A stretch of DNA of 64,000 bases from Flavobacteriaceae bacterium (GCA_002746415.1 NVXD01000015.1:124001-188000), one strand, 5' to 3'. Counted from the stretch's first letter, positions 1 to 9,188 are shown. Program-made: numbers and translations. The notes: a model not told the origin generated them from the sequence alone.

Positions 1-548
1 AATGCTCTAAAGTTTGAGACATTGATATAGGGGCTAAAATATAGTTTGTACACTACAGTAACCGCTTCATTTAGGTAAGGGCTTGTTTTTGAAATTTCGG
101 CTACCAGATGTAAGTTCTCGTCTGCAATATCAGCTGCAGTCATTTGGTCACTTGGCTTATCCACAGCGGCAGTCACTTCTATTTCTTTTGCCAAAGATTT
201 GTAAACTTGCCCGCTAATTTCTATGGAAGCCTGTTTAATGGAAAATTTTCCACGTGAAGTGGGAGCCAAAGTATAAGAATATACTTTAGAATAAGTTCTT
301 TTGCCATTTTCCCATGAGTAACTAATGGATTGGGAAGGCCCCATAAGGATTTTAAAACCTGAGAAATCGGGAGGATTAAAATTATCACCATCCTTGTTCA
401 TGATAAAATCTACCCGCAAGCGCTCATTGATTCCAAGTTTGGCCTTACTTACCTTAAGCTCAAAATTAATACCGGTATTGTCCTGAGCTCTAACGACCAG
501 CGCTAAGAACAATAAGGGAATAAGCAATATGTATTTTTTAATTACCAA
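1..548 (-). CDS. batD: BatD protein, N-terminal part (cut by window edge)
   Basis: Only about 182 codons are present; the gene runs off the left edge. The visible part starts with a signal peptide (VIKKYILLIPLLFLALVVRA-QD) and continues as an extracytoplasmic beta-rich domain with the BatD-typical stretch NPPDFSGFKILMGPSQS. No ATG exists in frame near the start. I chose the TTG at 548-546 because it precedes the signal peptide and overlaps the batC stop, which fits translational coupling; an ATT start at 542 is an alternative. It is the last visible gene of the Bat operon. BatD family members are membrane-anchored periplasmic proteins thought to work with the BatA/BatB VWA proteins. The exact start is uncertain, the family is not. 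Confidence 0.88.
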   Translation of the reverse strand, partial: MVIKKYILLIPLLFLALVVRAQDNTGINFELKVSKAKLGINERLRVDFIMNKDGDNFNPPDFSGFKILMGPSQSISYSWENGKRTYSKVYSYTLAPTSRGKFSIKQASIEISGQVYKSLAKEIEVTAAVDKPSDQMTAADIADENLHLVAEISKTSPYLNEAVTVVYKLYFSPYINVSNFRA

Positions 549-1390
549 TCTTTTTCGTTTTTTAATTTAACGCCTTTCACTTTTTGGGCATCAATTTTTT
601 CTTGCACCTTTTTCTCTTCATTCTGCATTGCTTCTAGCAAATTCTGTATTTGCTGAGGAGATAATTGGTTAGGTCTTTGTTGTTTCTGGTCTTTAGGTTT
701 ATCTCCTTCATTGGGTTTTTTTTCTTCCTCTTTTTTATCCCCATCACCCTCTTTTTTATCCTCAGGTTTTTCATCACCCTTATCTCCTTCGTCACCTTTA
801 TCCTTATTCTCGTCCTCTTTTTGGTCGCCCTCGTCATTTTTATCTTTATCCCCTTCGTCTTTGTTCTCTTCTTTATCTTCTTGGTCCTTGTTCTCCTCGT
901 TTTTATCGTTCTTTTTTTCCTCTTCCTGTTGTTTCTTCAAAAGCTCTTTTGCCAAAGCCAAATTGTAACGGGTCTCTTCATCTGATGGGTTGTTCCGTAG
1001 CGCTTCTTTATAGGCTTCTACCGCTTTTTCATATTCCTTACTTTTCATAAACACGTTACCCATATTGTGATAAGCGCTGTGTTTTTCTGATTTACTGGAA
1101 GCGAGCTCACCCGCTTGTTTAAATCGTCCAAATGCCTCACTATAGGTTTCCTCATTGTAATAGGCATTTCCTAAATTGTAGGAAGCAGTAGCATTTTCAT
1201 TGCTTTTTGATATGGCGCGTCTATAATTTGCCTCAGCATTTATAAAATTGTTCTCTGCAATATCCTTATTGCCTTCCCAAGTAAGGTTTCTAGAAGCCTG
1301 CAGCGCTTTTTGGTCTACCTTTTCCGCATCTGTTTCTTGAGCAAAACCAAAGCATCCAAAAACAAAAATGATGTATAGTATTTTCTTCAT
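542..1390 (-). CDS. batC: BatC-type TPR protein with highly charged C-terminal tail
   Basis: 282 aa. The start is the ATG at 1390 (MKKILYIIFVFGCFGFAQ), which gives a clean signal peptide; an upstream in-frame start at 1438 would lie inside batB. Residues about 34-140 form three TPR-like helical repeats (YNLGNAYYNEETYSEAFGRF; HNMGNVFMKSKEYEKAVEAY). Residues about 151-240 are almost only K, E, D, N, G and Q, a long low-complexity charged tail, followed by a short helical end. The gap to batB is 2 nt and batD overlaps its stop, so it sits inside one transcript. TPR members of Bat operons are exported and are presumed to scaffold the Bat complex; that role is inferred from the family. Confidence 0.88.
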   Translation of the reverse strand: MKKILYIIFVFGCFGFAQETDAEKVDQKALQASRNLTWEGNKDIAENNFINAEANYRRAISKSNENATASYNLGNAYYNEETYSEAFGRFKQAGELASSKSEKHSAYHNMGNVFMKSKEYEKAVEAYKEALRNNPSDEETRYNLALAKELLKKQQEEEKKNDKNEENKDQEDKEENKDEGDKDKNDEGDQKEDENKDKGDEGDKGDEKPEDKKEGDGDKKEEEKKPNEGDKPKDQKQQRPNQLSPQQIQNLLEAMQNEEKKVQEKIDAQKVKGVKLKNEKDW

Positions 1391-1392
1391 AG

Positions 1393-2439
1393 TTATGCAG
1401 CTTCTTTCTCGTTGAACAAGTTTAGTTTCTTTAACCATTTGGTTTTTCTATCCAGCAGGAAAATATCTAAAAATAGGAATAAAAGACCCAAGCCCAAAAA
1501 CCATTGAAACTGGTCCTTATATTCTGCAAATTGTTTGGCTTCAAACTCTTTTTTATCCATTTGCGCCAATTGTTCTTTTATGATTTTAACAGCTTCTTCT
1601 GTATTGGAGCCGTTGATATATTCACCGTTTCCTTCATCAGCAATATCGGTTAAAATAACTTCATTTAGTTTGGTGATGACCACCTCTCCTTGAGCATCTT
1701 TTTTTAAACGTTCTACAACGCCGTTTCTTTTTATGGGAATTGGTGCGCCTTTTGTTTTGCCTACACCAATTGTATATATTTTTATACCCTCTTTCACTGC
1801 TTTTTCTACGGCACTTTTTGTTGACCCTTCGGAGTGATCTTCCCCATCTGAAACAATAAACAATACCCGATTGGTCTGTTCCTCATCATCATAATAAGTA
1901 GTTGCAAGTTCAATGGCCTCATTAATTGCTGTTCCTTGTGATGATAGCATATCTGTGTTCATTCCTTGTAAGAACATTTTTGCAGCCCCATAATCCGTGG
2001 TAATGGGCAATTGTGGAAAGGCCTGACCGGCATAAGCAATAATTCCAATTCTATCACTTGCCAATTGGTTGATAATTTCGGAAACCAGTCTTTTTGATTT
2101 TTCCAATCGATTTGGTGCAATGTCTTCTGCCAGCATGCTTTTGGAAACATCAACAGCAAAAACAATATCAACACCTTCGCGCTTTACAGTTTCCAATTTT
2201 GTTCCAATTTTAGGATTGACCAATGCCAAAATTAAAAAGGTAAATCCCAATAAAAGAAATATCAATTTTAAAGAGGATTTAAAAATAGATTTATTTGGAG
2301 TCAATCTTTTTAATAGATGTAAAGTTCCAAACTTTTTTTGCGTTTGTACTTTCCAAATTTGATGCAGCACAAAGACAACTATCATTATGGGAATAATGAA
2401 AAGCAAATAGAAATATATTTTTTCGTCAAATTGAATCAT
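1393..2439 (-). CDS. batB: BatB, membrane-anchored VWA protein
   Basis: 348 aa. Two N-terminal membrane helices (about residues 8-28 and 57-77) are followed by a von Willebrand factor A domain from about residue 88, with an intact MIDAS motif D97-V-S99-K-S101 and the later ISDGEDH/VSDGED-type loop. A third membrane helix lies near residues 315-335. This two-plus-one membrane layout with the VWA domain outside or facing the membrane is standard for BatA/BatB. It lies 3 nt from batA and 2 nt from batC. In Bacteroides and Leptospira work Bat proteins were linked to aerotolerance or oxidative stress; the biochemical role is still unclear. Confidence 0.92.
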   Translation of the reverse strand: MIQFDEKIYFYLLFIIPIMIVVFVLHQIWKVQTQKKFGTLHLLKRLTPNKSIFKSSLKLIFLLLGFTFLILALVNPKIGTKLETVKREGVDIVFAVDVSKSMLAEDIAPNRLEKSKRLVSEIINQLASDRIGIIAYAGQAFPQLPITTDYGAAKMFLQGMNTDMLSSQGTAINEAIELATTYYDDEEQTNRVLFIVSDGEDHSEGSTKSAVEKAVKEGIKIYTIGVGKTKGAPIPIKRNGVVERLKKDAQGEVVITKLNEVILTDIADEGNGEYINGSNTEEAVKIIKEQLAQMDKKEFEAKQFAEYKDQFQWFLGLGLLFLFLDIFLLDRKTKWLKKLNLFNEKEAA

Positions 2440-2442
2440 CGT

Positions 2443-3441
2443 CTATATAAAACTTCTAAACAAAGTATTTCTAAGCAACCATTCCAATAGCAGTATAACT
2501 CCTGCTAAAAGTATCCATGGCCTAAATTTTTCTTCGTACTTATAATATTTAAATTCTTCTACTTCTGTTTTTTCAAGCTTGTTTATTTCATCATAGATTT
2601 CTTCAAGCTTTTCATTGTCAGTGGCTCTAAAATATTGTCCACCAGTAACTTTTGCAATATCCTTCAATAGCGCTTCGTCTATTTCTACTTGGCGCATGCC
2701 ATATCTAAAAGAGTTATCTGCATTGTGAGCAACAGGAGTTAGAGCATTTCCATTGGTTCCCAAACCAATTGTATAGGTTTTAATATCAAACTCAACTGCC
2801 AGATTTGCTGCCGTTTGTGGTTCAATAAATCCAGCATTGTTAACCCCATCGGTAAGTAGAATGATTACTTTACTGATGGCCTTACTTTCTTTTAGCCTGT
2901 TTACTGATGTTGCCAATCCCATTCCAATGGCAGTTCCATCAGTTAATTGCCCATAGGTGATTTCCTTAAGCGCATTAAGTACAATTGATTTATCACTTGT
3001 AATTGGTGTTTTTGTATAACTTTCACCCGCATAGGCCACCACACCAATTCTATCATTGGGGCGTTGGCGTATAAAATCTGCTGCTACTTCTTTAAGCGCT
3101 GCCAATCGGTTAGGTTTTAGATCGCGAGCCAACATACTGGATGAAACATCTATGGCCATCACAATATCTATTCCCTTGGTAGTCTTAGTCCTAGTTGATA
3201 TGTCTTCAGTTTGTGGGCGAGCCAAGGCCGTAATAATAGCAGCTAAAGCCAACAATCTTAGTATAAACAGCAATGGTTTTAGTTTGGGTAAAATAGAAGG
3301 AATGGCAAACCCCTTTATACTTGATATTTTTAGAGAGGCCATTTCTTCCTTTCGCTTAAAGAAATACCATAGCAATGCCAATGGAAGTATTAACAACAAC
3401 CAAAACAACTGTGGGTTAGCAAATGTAATATCTCTAAACAT
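2443..3441 (-). CDS. batA: BatA, membrane-anchored VWA protein
   Basis: 332 aa. N-terminal helices near residues 10-28 and 55-75, VWA domain from about residue 88 with MIDAS motif D98-V-S100-S-S102, and a C-terminal helix near residues 309-325. It is a paralogue of the downstream batB: both carry the same arrangement and the RLxRLK/PNRL segment after the MIDAS motif. The start codon directly abuts the stop of the preceding gene, with no intergenic bases, so coupled translation is likely. Partner of BatB in the proposed MoxR-assisted envelope complex; function inferred from family. Confidence 0.92.
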   Translation of the reverse strand: MFRDITFANPQLFWLLLILPLALLWYFFKRKEEMASLKISSIKGFAIPSILPKLKPLLFILRLLALAAIITALARPQTEDISTRTKTTKGIDIVMAIDVSSSMLARDLKPNRLAALKEVAADFIRQRPNDRIGVVAYAGESYTKTPITSDKSIVLNALKEITYGQLTDGTAIGMGLATSVNRLKESKAISKVIILLTDGVNNAGFIEPQTAANLAVEFDIKTYTIGLGTNGNALTPVAHNADNSFRYGMRQVEIDEALLKDIAKVTGGQYFRATDNEKLEEIYDEINKLEKTEVEEFKYYKYEEKFRPWILLAGVILLLEWLLRNTLFRSFI

Positions 3442-5091
3442 TTAAACTTCGTTTTTAACTTCAACTGATTGCAATATTCTATCTACAATTTCCTCGGCAT
3501 AAGTATCTCCATCTAACCAAGATATCAATACTTGTTGTTGAAAACCTTTTCCTCCAAAACTTAGAATAACATATTTCCCATTGACCAATTCTTTGGATTC
3601 GGGTACTGAAAATTTCCCAGAACCATAGGTTTTCAATCCTTTAATTCCAGTAACGGTATTGAATTCTTCTTGTTTTGTGGTAATGTTTTTTGCTCCTTTA
3701 TCCTCAAAACTTTTTAATAAGTGTTCTACAGTTTTTTCAAAATCTGGCTCCACTTCTGCTGTGAATGAAGTAGAAGTACTGGCAACCATAAAGGTGCTTA
3801 GGGAGCTTGTATACATAAAAGCTTGAAGTTCCTTTATTGTCGCTTTTGCTTCTGGAGGAATAGCAACTTCTTGCCGAATAAGCACTTTTGGTGTTTCAAG
3901 GCTTATAGGAGGGAAACCATAGGAACTGGACACCCATTCTCCTTCTAACAATTCTTTGGTAGGGTGACCCAAAACCGAATCTTTTACATAGCTGACCCCA
4001 TATTTTACCATGGCAAACCCAATAGTAAAAAAGAGTAGTCCGACAATAACTCCTGCTGCAACAAACCATTTCTTTTTTTGCTGCTTTCTTGCTAGTTCTT
4101 CCAAATACTCCTCATCTTGCCGCAACTCTTCCTCTGTGGGTTCTGGTAGTGCATTATGTGTTTTTATTACAATTTGCTCAATAGATTTTCTGTCTTGCTC
4201 CGCAACCGAAGTTTCGGGTTTAGACTTGGCAAATTTTACCAGATCTGCTGTTTGTAATATTTGTTTAAATCGCTGTATGGTATCTTCTGCTAAATCTAAT
4301 TCCCCAGCATCTTTTAGCATTTCTAATCGATCAATCAGCTGATCTGTTGTGCTTTCCAGTGCAGAAACATGCACGTCTTCTTCCAAATAGGAGCGGACAA
4401 TATCTGTAAGTTCAGAATAGTACTGCTTGTATTCATCTTGGATAAGGTATCTGGAATTTTCTAATTTTTTCAGCTCTATGAGCGCTCTGTCGTAGGGTGG
4501 CAACAAGGCTTCTTTTTGTTCTTCTGTCAATGGTTTTTTTCTGATGAAGAACCAATATAACAAACCTCCAATAATCAATAATGGGATAAGCACCCACAAA
4601 AGTGTTTTCCAAAATGCGGAATTGCTCTTGGTCACATTAAGGAGTGGCTTAATATCGTACATTTTTTGGCTGATGGTATCCACTGGAACTGTAGCCACAT
4701 TGATTCTTACCGAATCCGTAAAGAAAGGAACTTCATTTATTGCGATGCGTTGAGGCGGAATAGTATATGCACCAGAATCAAATTGGGTAAGGGCATAAAT
4801 TCGCTGTAGTGTTACTCGATCATTTTTTTTAATAGTATCAATGGTAAGGGCCTCGACCATTTCCAAAGGTGAAAAAGTTTGATCTTCTGGGAAGAATACA
4901 ATAGCTGTAGAATCTACCTCAACCGTAATTTTATATTGAATTTGCTCTCCAATTTTTATGAAAGTGGTATCTACCTCGGAAGTAACTTGTGAAAAAGACA
5001 AAAAAGGCGTTAAGAAAAGGACAATGAAAAAGCACCTAGACAATAGCTGGCTAGGCAAACAATTTTTCAGTATCAAGTTATATTTTTTCAT
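3442..5091 (-). CDS. BatD-like membrane protein of the Bat operon
   Basis: 549 aa. A signal peptide (about residues 1-35, ending LSFS-Q) leads into an extracytoplasmic beta-rich domain (about 36-155) resembling the first domain of BatD-like proteins. A membrane helix near 162-184 follows, then a cytoplasmic alpha-helical section (about 190-335) rich in E, L and K. A second helix lies near 342-362, and the outer part ends in a region of unassigned function (about 380-549). It sits between DUF58 (5-nt gap) and batA (0-nt gap). Genes at this position are regular members of flavobacterial Bat operons, but their role is not known. The C-terminal third matches nothing I recognise. Confidence 0.8.
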   Translation of the reverse strand: MKKYNLILKNCLPSQLLSRCFFIVLFLTPFLSFSQVTSEVDTTFIKIGEQIQYKITVEVDSTAIVFFPEDQTFSPLEMVEALTIDTIKKNDRVTLQRIYALTQFDSGAYTIPPQRIAINEVPFFTDSVRINVATVPVDTISQKMYDIKPLLNVTKSNSAFWKTLLWVLIPLLIIGGLLYWFFIRKKPLTEEQKEALLPPYDRALIELKKLENSRYLIQDEYKQYYSELTDIVRSYLEEDVHVSALESTTDQLIDRLEMLKDAGELDLAEDTIQRFKQILQTADLVKFAKSKPETSVAEQDRKSIEQIVIKTHNALPEPTEEELRQDEEYLEELARKQQKKKWFVAAGVIVGLLFFTIGFAMVKYGVSYVKDSVLGHPTKELLEGEWVSSSYGFPPISLETPKVLIRQEVAIPPEAKATIKELQAFMYTSSLSTFMVASTSTSFTAEVEPDFEKTVEHLLKSFEDKGAKNITTKQEEFNTVTGIKGLKTYGSGKFSVPESKELVNGKYVILSFGGKGFQQQVLISWLDGDTYAEEIVDRILQSVEVKNEV

Positions 5092-5096
5092 TCCCT

Positions 5097-5963
5097 TTAT
5101 CCTCTTCGTTTAAAATAACCCAACAGTTTTTTTACGTAACTCTCATCAACTCTACAATTGATAACACCACAGCCAGATTTTGTAAAAGTTTCCTTAAAAT
5201 AGTCAGCTCTTTCTTTGTGGTATTTGCCATACGCCATGCGCACTTTTCTGGACTGTGTATTTACCAACTGTATTACACCAGTTTCTGCATCCTGCATTTG
5301 CACCATCCCCAAGTTGGGAATGTTTTCTTCTCTCTCATCATAGACTCTTATGCCGGTAACATCATGTTTGTTGCCAATAATTTTTAAGGTTCGTTCATAT
5401 TCATCCGCAATGAAATCTGAAAGCACAAATACAATGGCTTTTTTCTTCATTACGTTGGTCAAATATTTTAAAGCCTCTGCAATATCAGTCTTTGTGCTTT
5501 TTGGATGAAATTCTAAGAGCTCTCTAATAATACGAAGTACATGCCTTTTTCCTTTTTTAGGTGGAATAAAAAGCTCTACCTCATCAGAAAACAAAATCAA
5601 TCCTGCTTTATCATTATTTTGCAAGGCAGAAAAAGCCAATGTGGCCGATATCTCTGTTATAATTTCTTTTTTAAATTGATTGTTTGTTCCAAAGAGTTCA
5701 GACCCACTGATATCTACCATGAGCATCATTGTAAGTTCCCGCTCCTCTTCAAACACTTTAATGTAAGGTTCATTATAACGTGCGGTAACGTTCCAATCGA
5801 TACTTCTTACATCATCCCCAAACTGATATTGCCTTACTTCACTAAAAGTCATACCCCGCCCTTTGAAGGTTGAGTGGTATTCTCCTCCAAATATATGATC
5901 GGATAGACGTCTTGTCTTTATCTCGATCTTACGAACTTTTTTAAGTAATTCCTTAGTATTCAT
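5097..5963 (-). CDS. DUF58 domain protein of the Bat operon
   Basis: 288 aa, cytoplasmic, no membrane segment. The diagnostic DUF58 core is at residues about 35-63 (GRGMTFSEVRQYQFGDDVRSIDW then NVTAR). A VWA-like fold follows, with D84-x-S86-x-S88 (VDISGS) as a degenerate MIDAS. DUF58 proteins are encoded next to MoxR ATPases in most bacterial phyla and are likely their direct partners. It precedes the BatD-like gene by 5 nt and follows moxR by 102 nt, the largest gap inside the operon. The start MNTKELLKK is the only reasonable one. Confidence 0.92.
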   Translation of the reverse strand: MNTKELLKKVRKIEIKTRRLSDHIFGGEYHSTFKGRGMTFSEVRQYQFGDDVRSIDWNVTARYNEPYIKVFEEERELTMMLMVDISGSELFGTNNQFKKEIITEISATLAFSALQNNDKAGLILFSDEVELFIPPKKGKRHVLRIIRELLEFHPKSTKTDIAEALKYLTNVMKKKAIVFVLSDFIADEYERTLKIIGNKHDVTGIRVYDEREENIPNLGMVQMQDAETGVIQLVNTQSRKVRMAYGKYHKERADYFKETFTKSGCGVINCRVDESYVKKLLGYFKRRG

Positions 5964-6065
5964 TTTTTAGTAAACAGTTTGTAGTCTTAGTATTGCAGTA
6001 TTAAATATTCAGTTTAAGCAGTAACCTTAGGAACTGTTTAGTGCGACTGAATGCTGCGAACTAGT

Positions 6066-7067
6066 TTAAGGCACTTCAATTTCGTTTACAATTTTATTGA
6101 TGATTTCCTCAGAAGTAACATTTTCAGCTTCAGCCTCATATGTTATGCCTATTCTGTGGCGCAATACATCATGTACTATAGCCCTAACATCTTCTGGCAC
6201 TACGTACCCCCTTCGCTTAATAAAAGCATAGCATTTGGCGGCAGTAGCCAAGTTGATGCTTCCACGGGGAGACGCTCCAAAACTGATAAGCGGTTTTAAA
6301 TGCTCTAAATTGTACTTTTCAGGATAACGTGTTGCAAAAACAATATCAAGAATATATTTTTCAATCTTTTCATCCATATAAACTTCCCTAACTGCACTTT
6401 GGGCGCTTAAGATTTGTTTTATGGTAACTACGGGTTTAACTTTCTCATATGCTCCTTTAAGGTTTTGACGAATAATTAATTGTTCCTCATTCATTTTAGG
6501 ATAATCAATTACTGTTTTTAGCATAAAACGGTCAATCTGCGCCTCAGGCAAAGGATATGTTCCTTCTTGCTCAATAGGGTTTTGTGTGGCCATGACCAAA
6601 AATGGTTTGTCAAGGATGAAAGTTTGATCTCCAATGGTCACTTGTTTCTCTTGCATGGCTTCCAAAAGAGCAGATTGCACTTTCGCTGGGGCTCTGTTTA
6701 TTTCATCAGCCAAAACAAAATTGGCGAAGATGGGACCTTTCTTAATTGAAAAATCATTTTCCTTCATGTTGAATATCATAGTACCCACAACATCGGCAGG
6801 TAATAAATCCGGGGTAAACTGTATTCTACTAAAGCTTCCTTTTACTGCTTGTGCCAAAGTGTTTATAGCTAGTGTCTTTGCCAATCCTGGCACGCCTTCA
6901 AGCAAAATATGCCCTTGACCTAAAAGACCAATCAATAAACGTTCAATCATATGTTTTTGGCCAACAATGACCTTATTCATCTCTAATACAAGAAGGTCGA
7001 TAAAGGCACTTTCTTTGATGATTTTTTCGTTTACGGCACTTATATCAACAGTAGTATTTTCTTCCAT
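6066..7067 (-). CDS. moxR: MoxR-family AAA+ ATPase
   Basis: 333 aa. AAA_3 ATPase with Walker A at residues 58-65 (GVPGLAKT), Walker B at about 117-122 (FVLADE, D121/E122), the sensor region MATQNPIEQEGTYPLPEAQIDRF typical of MoxR, and a C-terminal AAA lid. MoxR proteins are chaperone-like ATPases that act on VWA-domain partners; here the likely clients are DUF58, BatA and BatB. It is the first gene of the operon and is divergent from an SDR gene 160 bp away, so the operon promoter should lie in 7068-7226. Confidence 0.95.
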   Translation of the reverse strand: MEENTTVDISAVNEKIIKESAFIDLLVLEMNKVIVGQKHMIERLLIGLLGQGHILLEGVPGLAKTLAINTLAQAVKGSFSRIQFTPDLLPADVVGTMIFNMKENDFSIKKGPIFANFVLADEINRAPAKVQSALLEAMQEKQVTIGDQTFILDKPFLVMATQNPIEQEGTYPLPEAQIDRFMLKTVIDYPKMNEEQLIIRQNLKGAYEKVKPVVTIKQILSAQSAVREVYMDEKIEKYILDIVFATRYPEKYNLEHLKPLISFGASPRGSINLATAAKCYAFIKRRGYVVPEDVRAIVHDVLRHRIGITYEAEAENVTSEEIINKIVNEIEVP

Positions 7068-7226
7068 ACAGGGTATTTTATTATTTGTACAAATAAAGCA
7101 TGATTTTTATAAAATGCAAAATGAAAATTTATTTACTCAAGAGCTGTTAATAATTGGTTAAAAAACAGATAAATGACCAAGATTTATGAAGGCTTTAAGG
7201 GATTTATTTTTTATTTTCACAAGCCT
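7068..7226. promoter_or_regulatory. divergent intergenic region between the moxR operon and the SDR gene
   Basis: This 159-bp AT-rich region must hold outward promoters for both sides. On the plus strand TATTTTCA (about 7212-7219) partly matches the Bacteroidetes -7 element TAnnTTTG just before the SDR start. On the minus strand the segment around 7081-7098, containing TTTATTTGTAC, is a weak candidate. Neither has a convincing -33 TTG, so only the region, not exact boxes, is claimed. Confidence 0.35.
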
Positions 7227-7985
7227 ATGGAAGAAAAGACAGCATTGATTACCGGAGCAACAAGTGGAATAGGCAAAGCCACAGCACAATTGTTTGCCAA
7301 AAACAACATCAATTTAGTCCTTTGCGGAAGAAGAAAAGATAGGTTAGATCAGTTACAAAAAGAACTCTCTAAACATGTCAAAGTACATACCTTGAATTTT
7401 GATATTAGGGAGAAAGAGAACGTCTTTAGTGCAATTGCCTCCCTGCCAAATGATTTTTCTGATATTGACATTCTGATTAACAATGCTGGAAATGCTCATG
7501 GGCTGGAACCTATCCATGAAGGTAACACCGATGATTGGGATGCAATGTTGGATATCAATGTTAAGGGACTCCTCTATATATCCAAGGCCATTATTCCAAA
7601 AATGGTGGAAAATAAATCTGGGCATATCATTAATATAGGGTCAACGGCAGGAAAAGAAGTCTACCCCAATGGTAATGTGTATTGTGCAAGCAAACATGCC
7701 GTTGATGCTATAAACAAGGGAATGCGTTTGGATTTGAATCCGTATGGAATTAAAGTAGGTGCAGTAAACCCAGGTATGGTGGAGACTGAGTTCAGCAATG
7801 TGCGTTTTAAAGGAGATGATGAACGTGCAGACAATGTTTATAAAGGTATTGAGGTCATGACGCCCGAAAACATTGCAGATATCATTTATTTTGTAATTAC
7901 CCGCCCATATCATGTTAACATAGGCGATTTGATAGTAACACCTACTGCTCAGGCAAGTAGTTATCTTGTTAATAGAAAGTTATGA
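7227..7985 (+). CDS. SDR-family NADP-dependent 3-hydroxy acid dehydrogenase (YdfG-like)
   Basis: 252 aa. Classical short-chain dehydrogenase: the nucleotide-binding motif is GATSGIG (residues 10-16), NNAG at about 85-88, and the catalytic set is S139, Y152 and K156 (YCASK). The C-terminal section (GDLIVTPTAQAS) is typical of the YdfG group that oxidises serine, 3-hydroxy acids and malonic semialdehyde. The ATG at 7227 was chosen because the glycine motif then falls at the usual position; the upstream in-frame ATG at 7173 adds 18 residues with no domain role. Its stop overlaps the start of the next gene by 4 nt (ATGA), so the two are co-translated. Confidence 0.88.
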   Translation: MEEKTALITGATSGIGKATAQLFAKNNINLVLCGRRKDRLDQLQKELSKHVKVHTLNFDIREKENVFSAIASLPNDFSDIDILINNAGNAHGLEPIHEGNTDDWDAMLDINVKGLLYISKAIIPKMVENKSGHIINIGSTAGKEVYPNGNVYCASKHAVDAINKGMRLDLNPYGIKVGAVNPGMVETEFSNVRFKGDDERADNVYKGIEVMTPENIADIIYFVITRPYHVNIGDLIVTPTAQASSYLVNRKL

Positions 7986-9118
7986 TTAATAAACGTTTAT
8001 TGGTTAAAAACCTCCTCGCCCACAATGACGAGAATAGTTTTTATGACAAAAAACGATTTATAGATATTGGTCAAAGAGAAGGGAAGGGTAAATTTTTAAA
8101 ACATGTCTGTGCACTTGCCAATAGCAACCCAAAAAACCACTCCTTTATTGTAATTGGAGTAGAAGATGAGGACAATAAAATTGTAGGGGTAGATTTTTTT
8201 GATGATAGTAAAATTCAAAATTTGGTGAATGCATATTTGGCCAATCCCCCTATAATTTCTTATGAAAACATCCCTTTTCCACACCTTCCAGAAGGCAAGG
8301 TAGTTGGGTTGGTTACCATAAGATCTAACGGGGAAATTTGTTCACTAAAAAAGAATATTTGGAAGTATTATGGAGGATCTGTTTTTTTTAGGGAAGGCAG
8401 CATAAGCATGCCCAAGGCTTTTGATATTGAATTAAAGGACATTAATTCAACAGCAGTGGCCACAATTGAGCAACATGCACGTAATAATATTGAATTTACC
8501 TTAGATGGAGTCATAGATTTCATTAACAATAGGCATGCAGATTTGACAAGTAACTACAAGGTTTTTAAGGAGCAATTTGTAGTGTGTTGGGCAGGAAATC
8601 AGCAGAAAATAAAGAATGAAACGTATTATTCTAGAGTGGATATTGAACTTATCAATGAGCGGGTAAAGCTTTTTTATTCTGCTTTGGATGATGTCACCAT
8701 AACTTTTGATGAGGATTCTTTTACCACAATAGAATATGTGCAATTGGGACTGGGGAAGCATCAAAAATACTACCCATTGGAAAAAGTTGTGATTACTTTT
8801 TCTGAAAATGGAACCTACAATATCCAGAGCGATTTAATTTTTGAGCCTCCCGAATACGATATGAAAACGTTGCATCATATTTTTAACAGCAATAATGCTT
8901 TGCTTGAAAAATTAAATGCAAACAGTACACTTAGTCCATCTGATAAAACAGACTTAGAACACTTGCCAGCTACATATCTGATTTGTTTTTTAAATGGGTT
9001 TGACGCCGCAAAGGAAAAGTTGAATGATGCAAGGTCTGTGCTAAAAAAATATGATGCCAAAGTATACCAATCCTTAAAAGAGTCCCTGCGAATATTAAGG
9101 AAGGTGCAGTATAGCTAA
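7982..9118 (+). CDS. AlbA_2 (Schlafen-type) domain protein
   Basis: 378 aa. Residues about 10-135 look like an AlbA_2/Schlafen ATP- or nucleic-acid-binding domain: an N-terminal FIDIGQREGKGKFLKHVCALANS segment, then SFIVIGVEDEDNKIVG and a conserved Y-GG-VFFREGS region near 128-139. This fold is found in putative transcriptional regulators and in some antiviral nucleases. The remaining 240 residues match no family I recognise and contain no helix-turn-helix that I can see. The start overlaps the SDR stop as ATGA, which is strong evidence for a functional pair. No nuclease motif can be assigned by eye. Confidence 0.75.
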   Translation: MINKRLLVKNLLAHNDENSFYDKKRFIDIGQREGKGKFLKHVCALANSNPKNHSFIVIGVEDEDNKIVGVDFFDDSKIQNLVNAYLANPPIISYENIPFPHLPEGKVVGLVTIRSNGEICSLKKNIWKYYGGSVFFREGSISMPKAFDIELKDINSTAVATIEQHARNNIEFTLDGVIDFINNRHADLTSNYKVFKEQFVVCWAGNQQKIKNETYYSRVDIELINERVKLFYSALDDVTITFDEDSFTTIEYVQLGLGKHQKYYPLEKVVITFSENGTYNIQSDLIFEPPEYDMKTLHHIFNSNNALLEKLNANSTLSPSDKTDLEHLPATYLICFLNGFDAAKEKLNDARSVLKKYDAKVYQSLKESLRILRKVQYS

Positions 9119-9188
9119 TGTATGGCATTAATAGGAGTAACCTAAGCTCTCGATTAAGCTTTAACCCATTTATTAACGATTAATATTA

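Noticed and set aside
634-985. Long open frames opposite and inside the BatC tail
   Set aside because: They come from the K/E/D-rich codons of BatC; composition is biased and no start, homology or spacing supports them.
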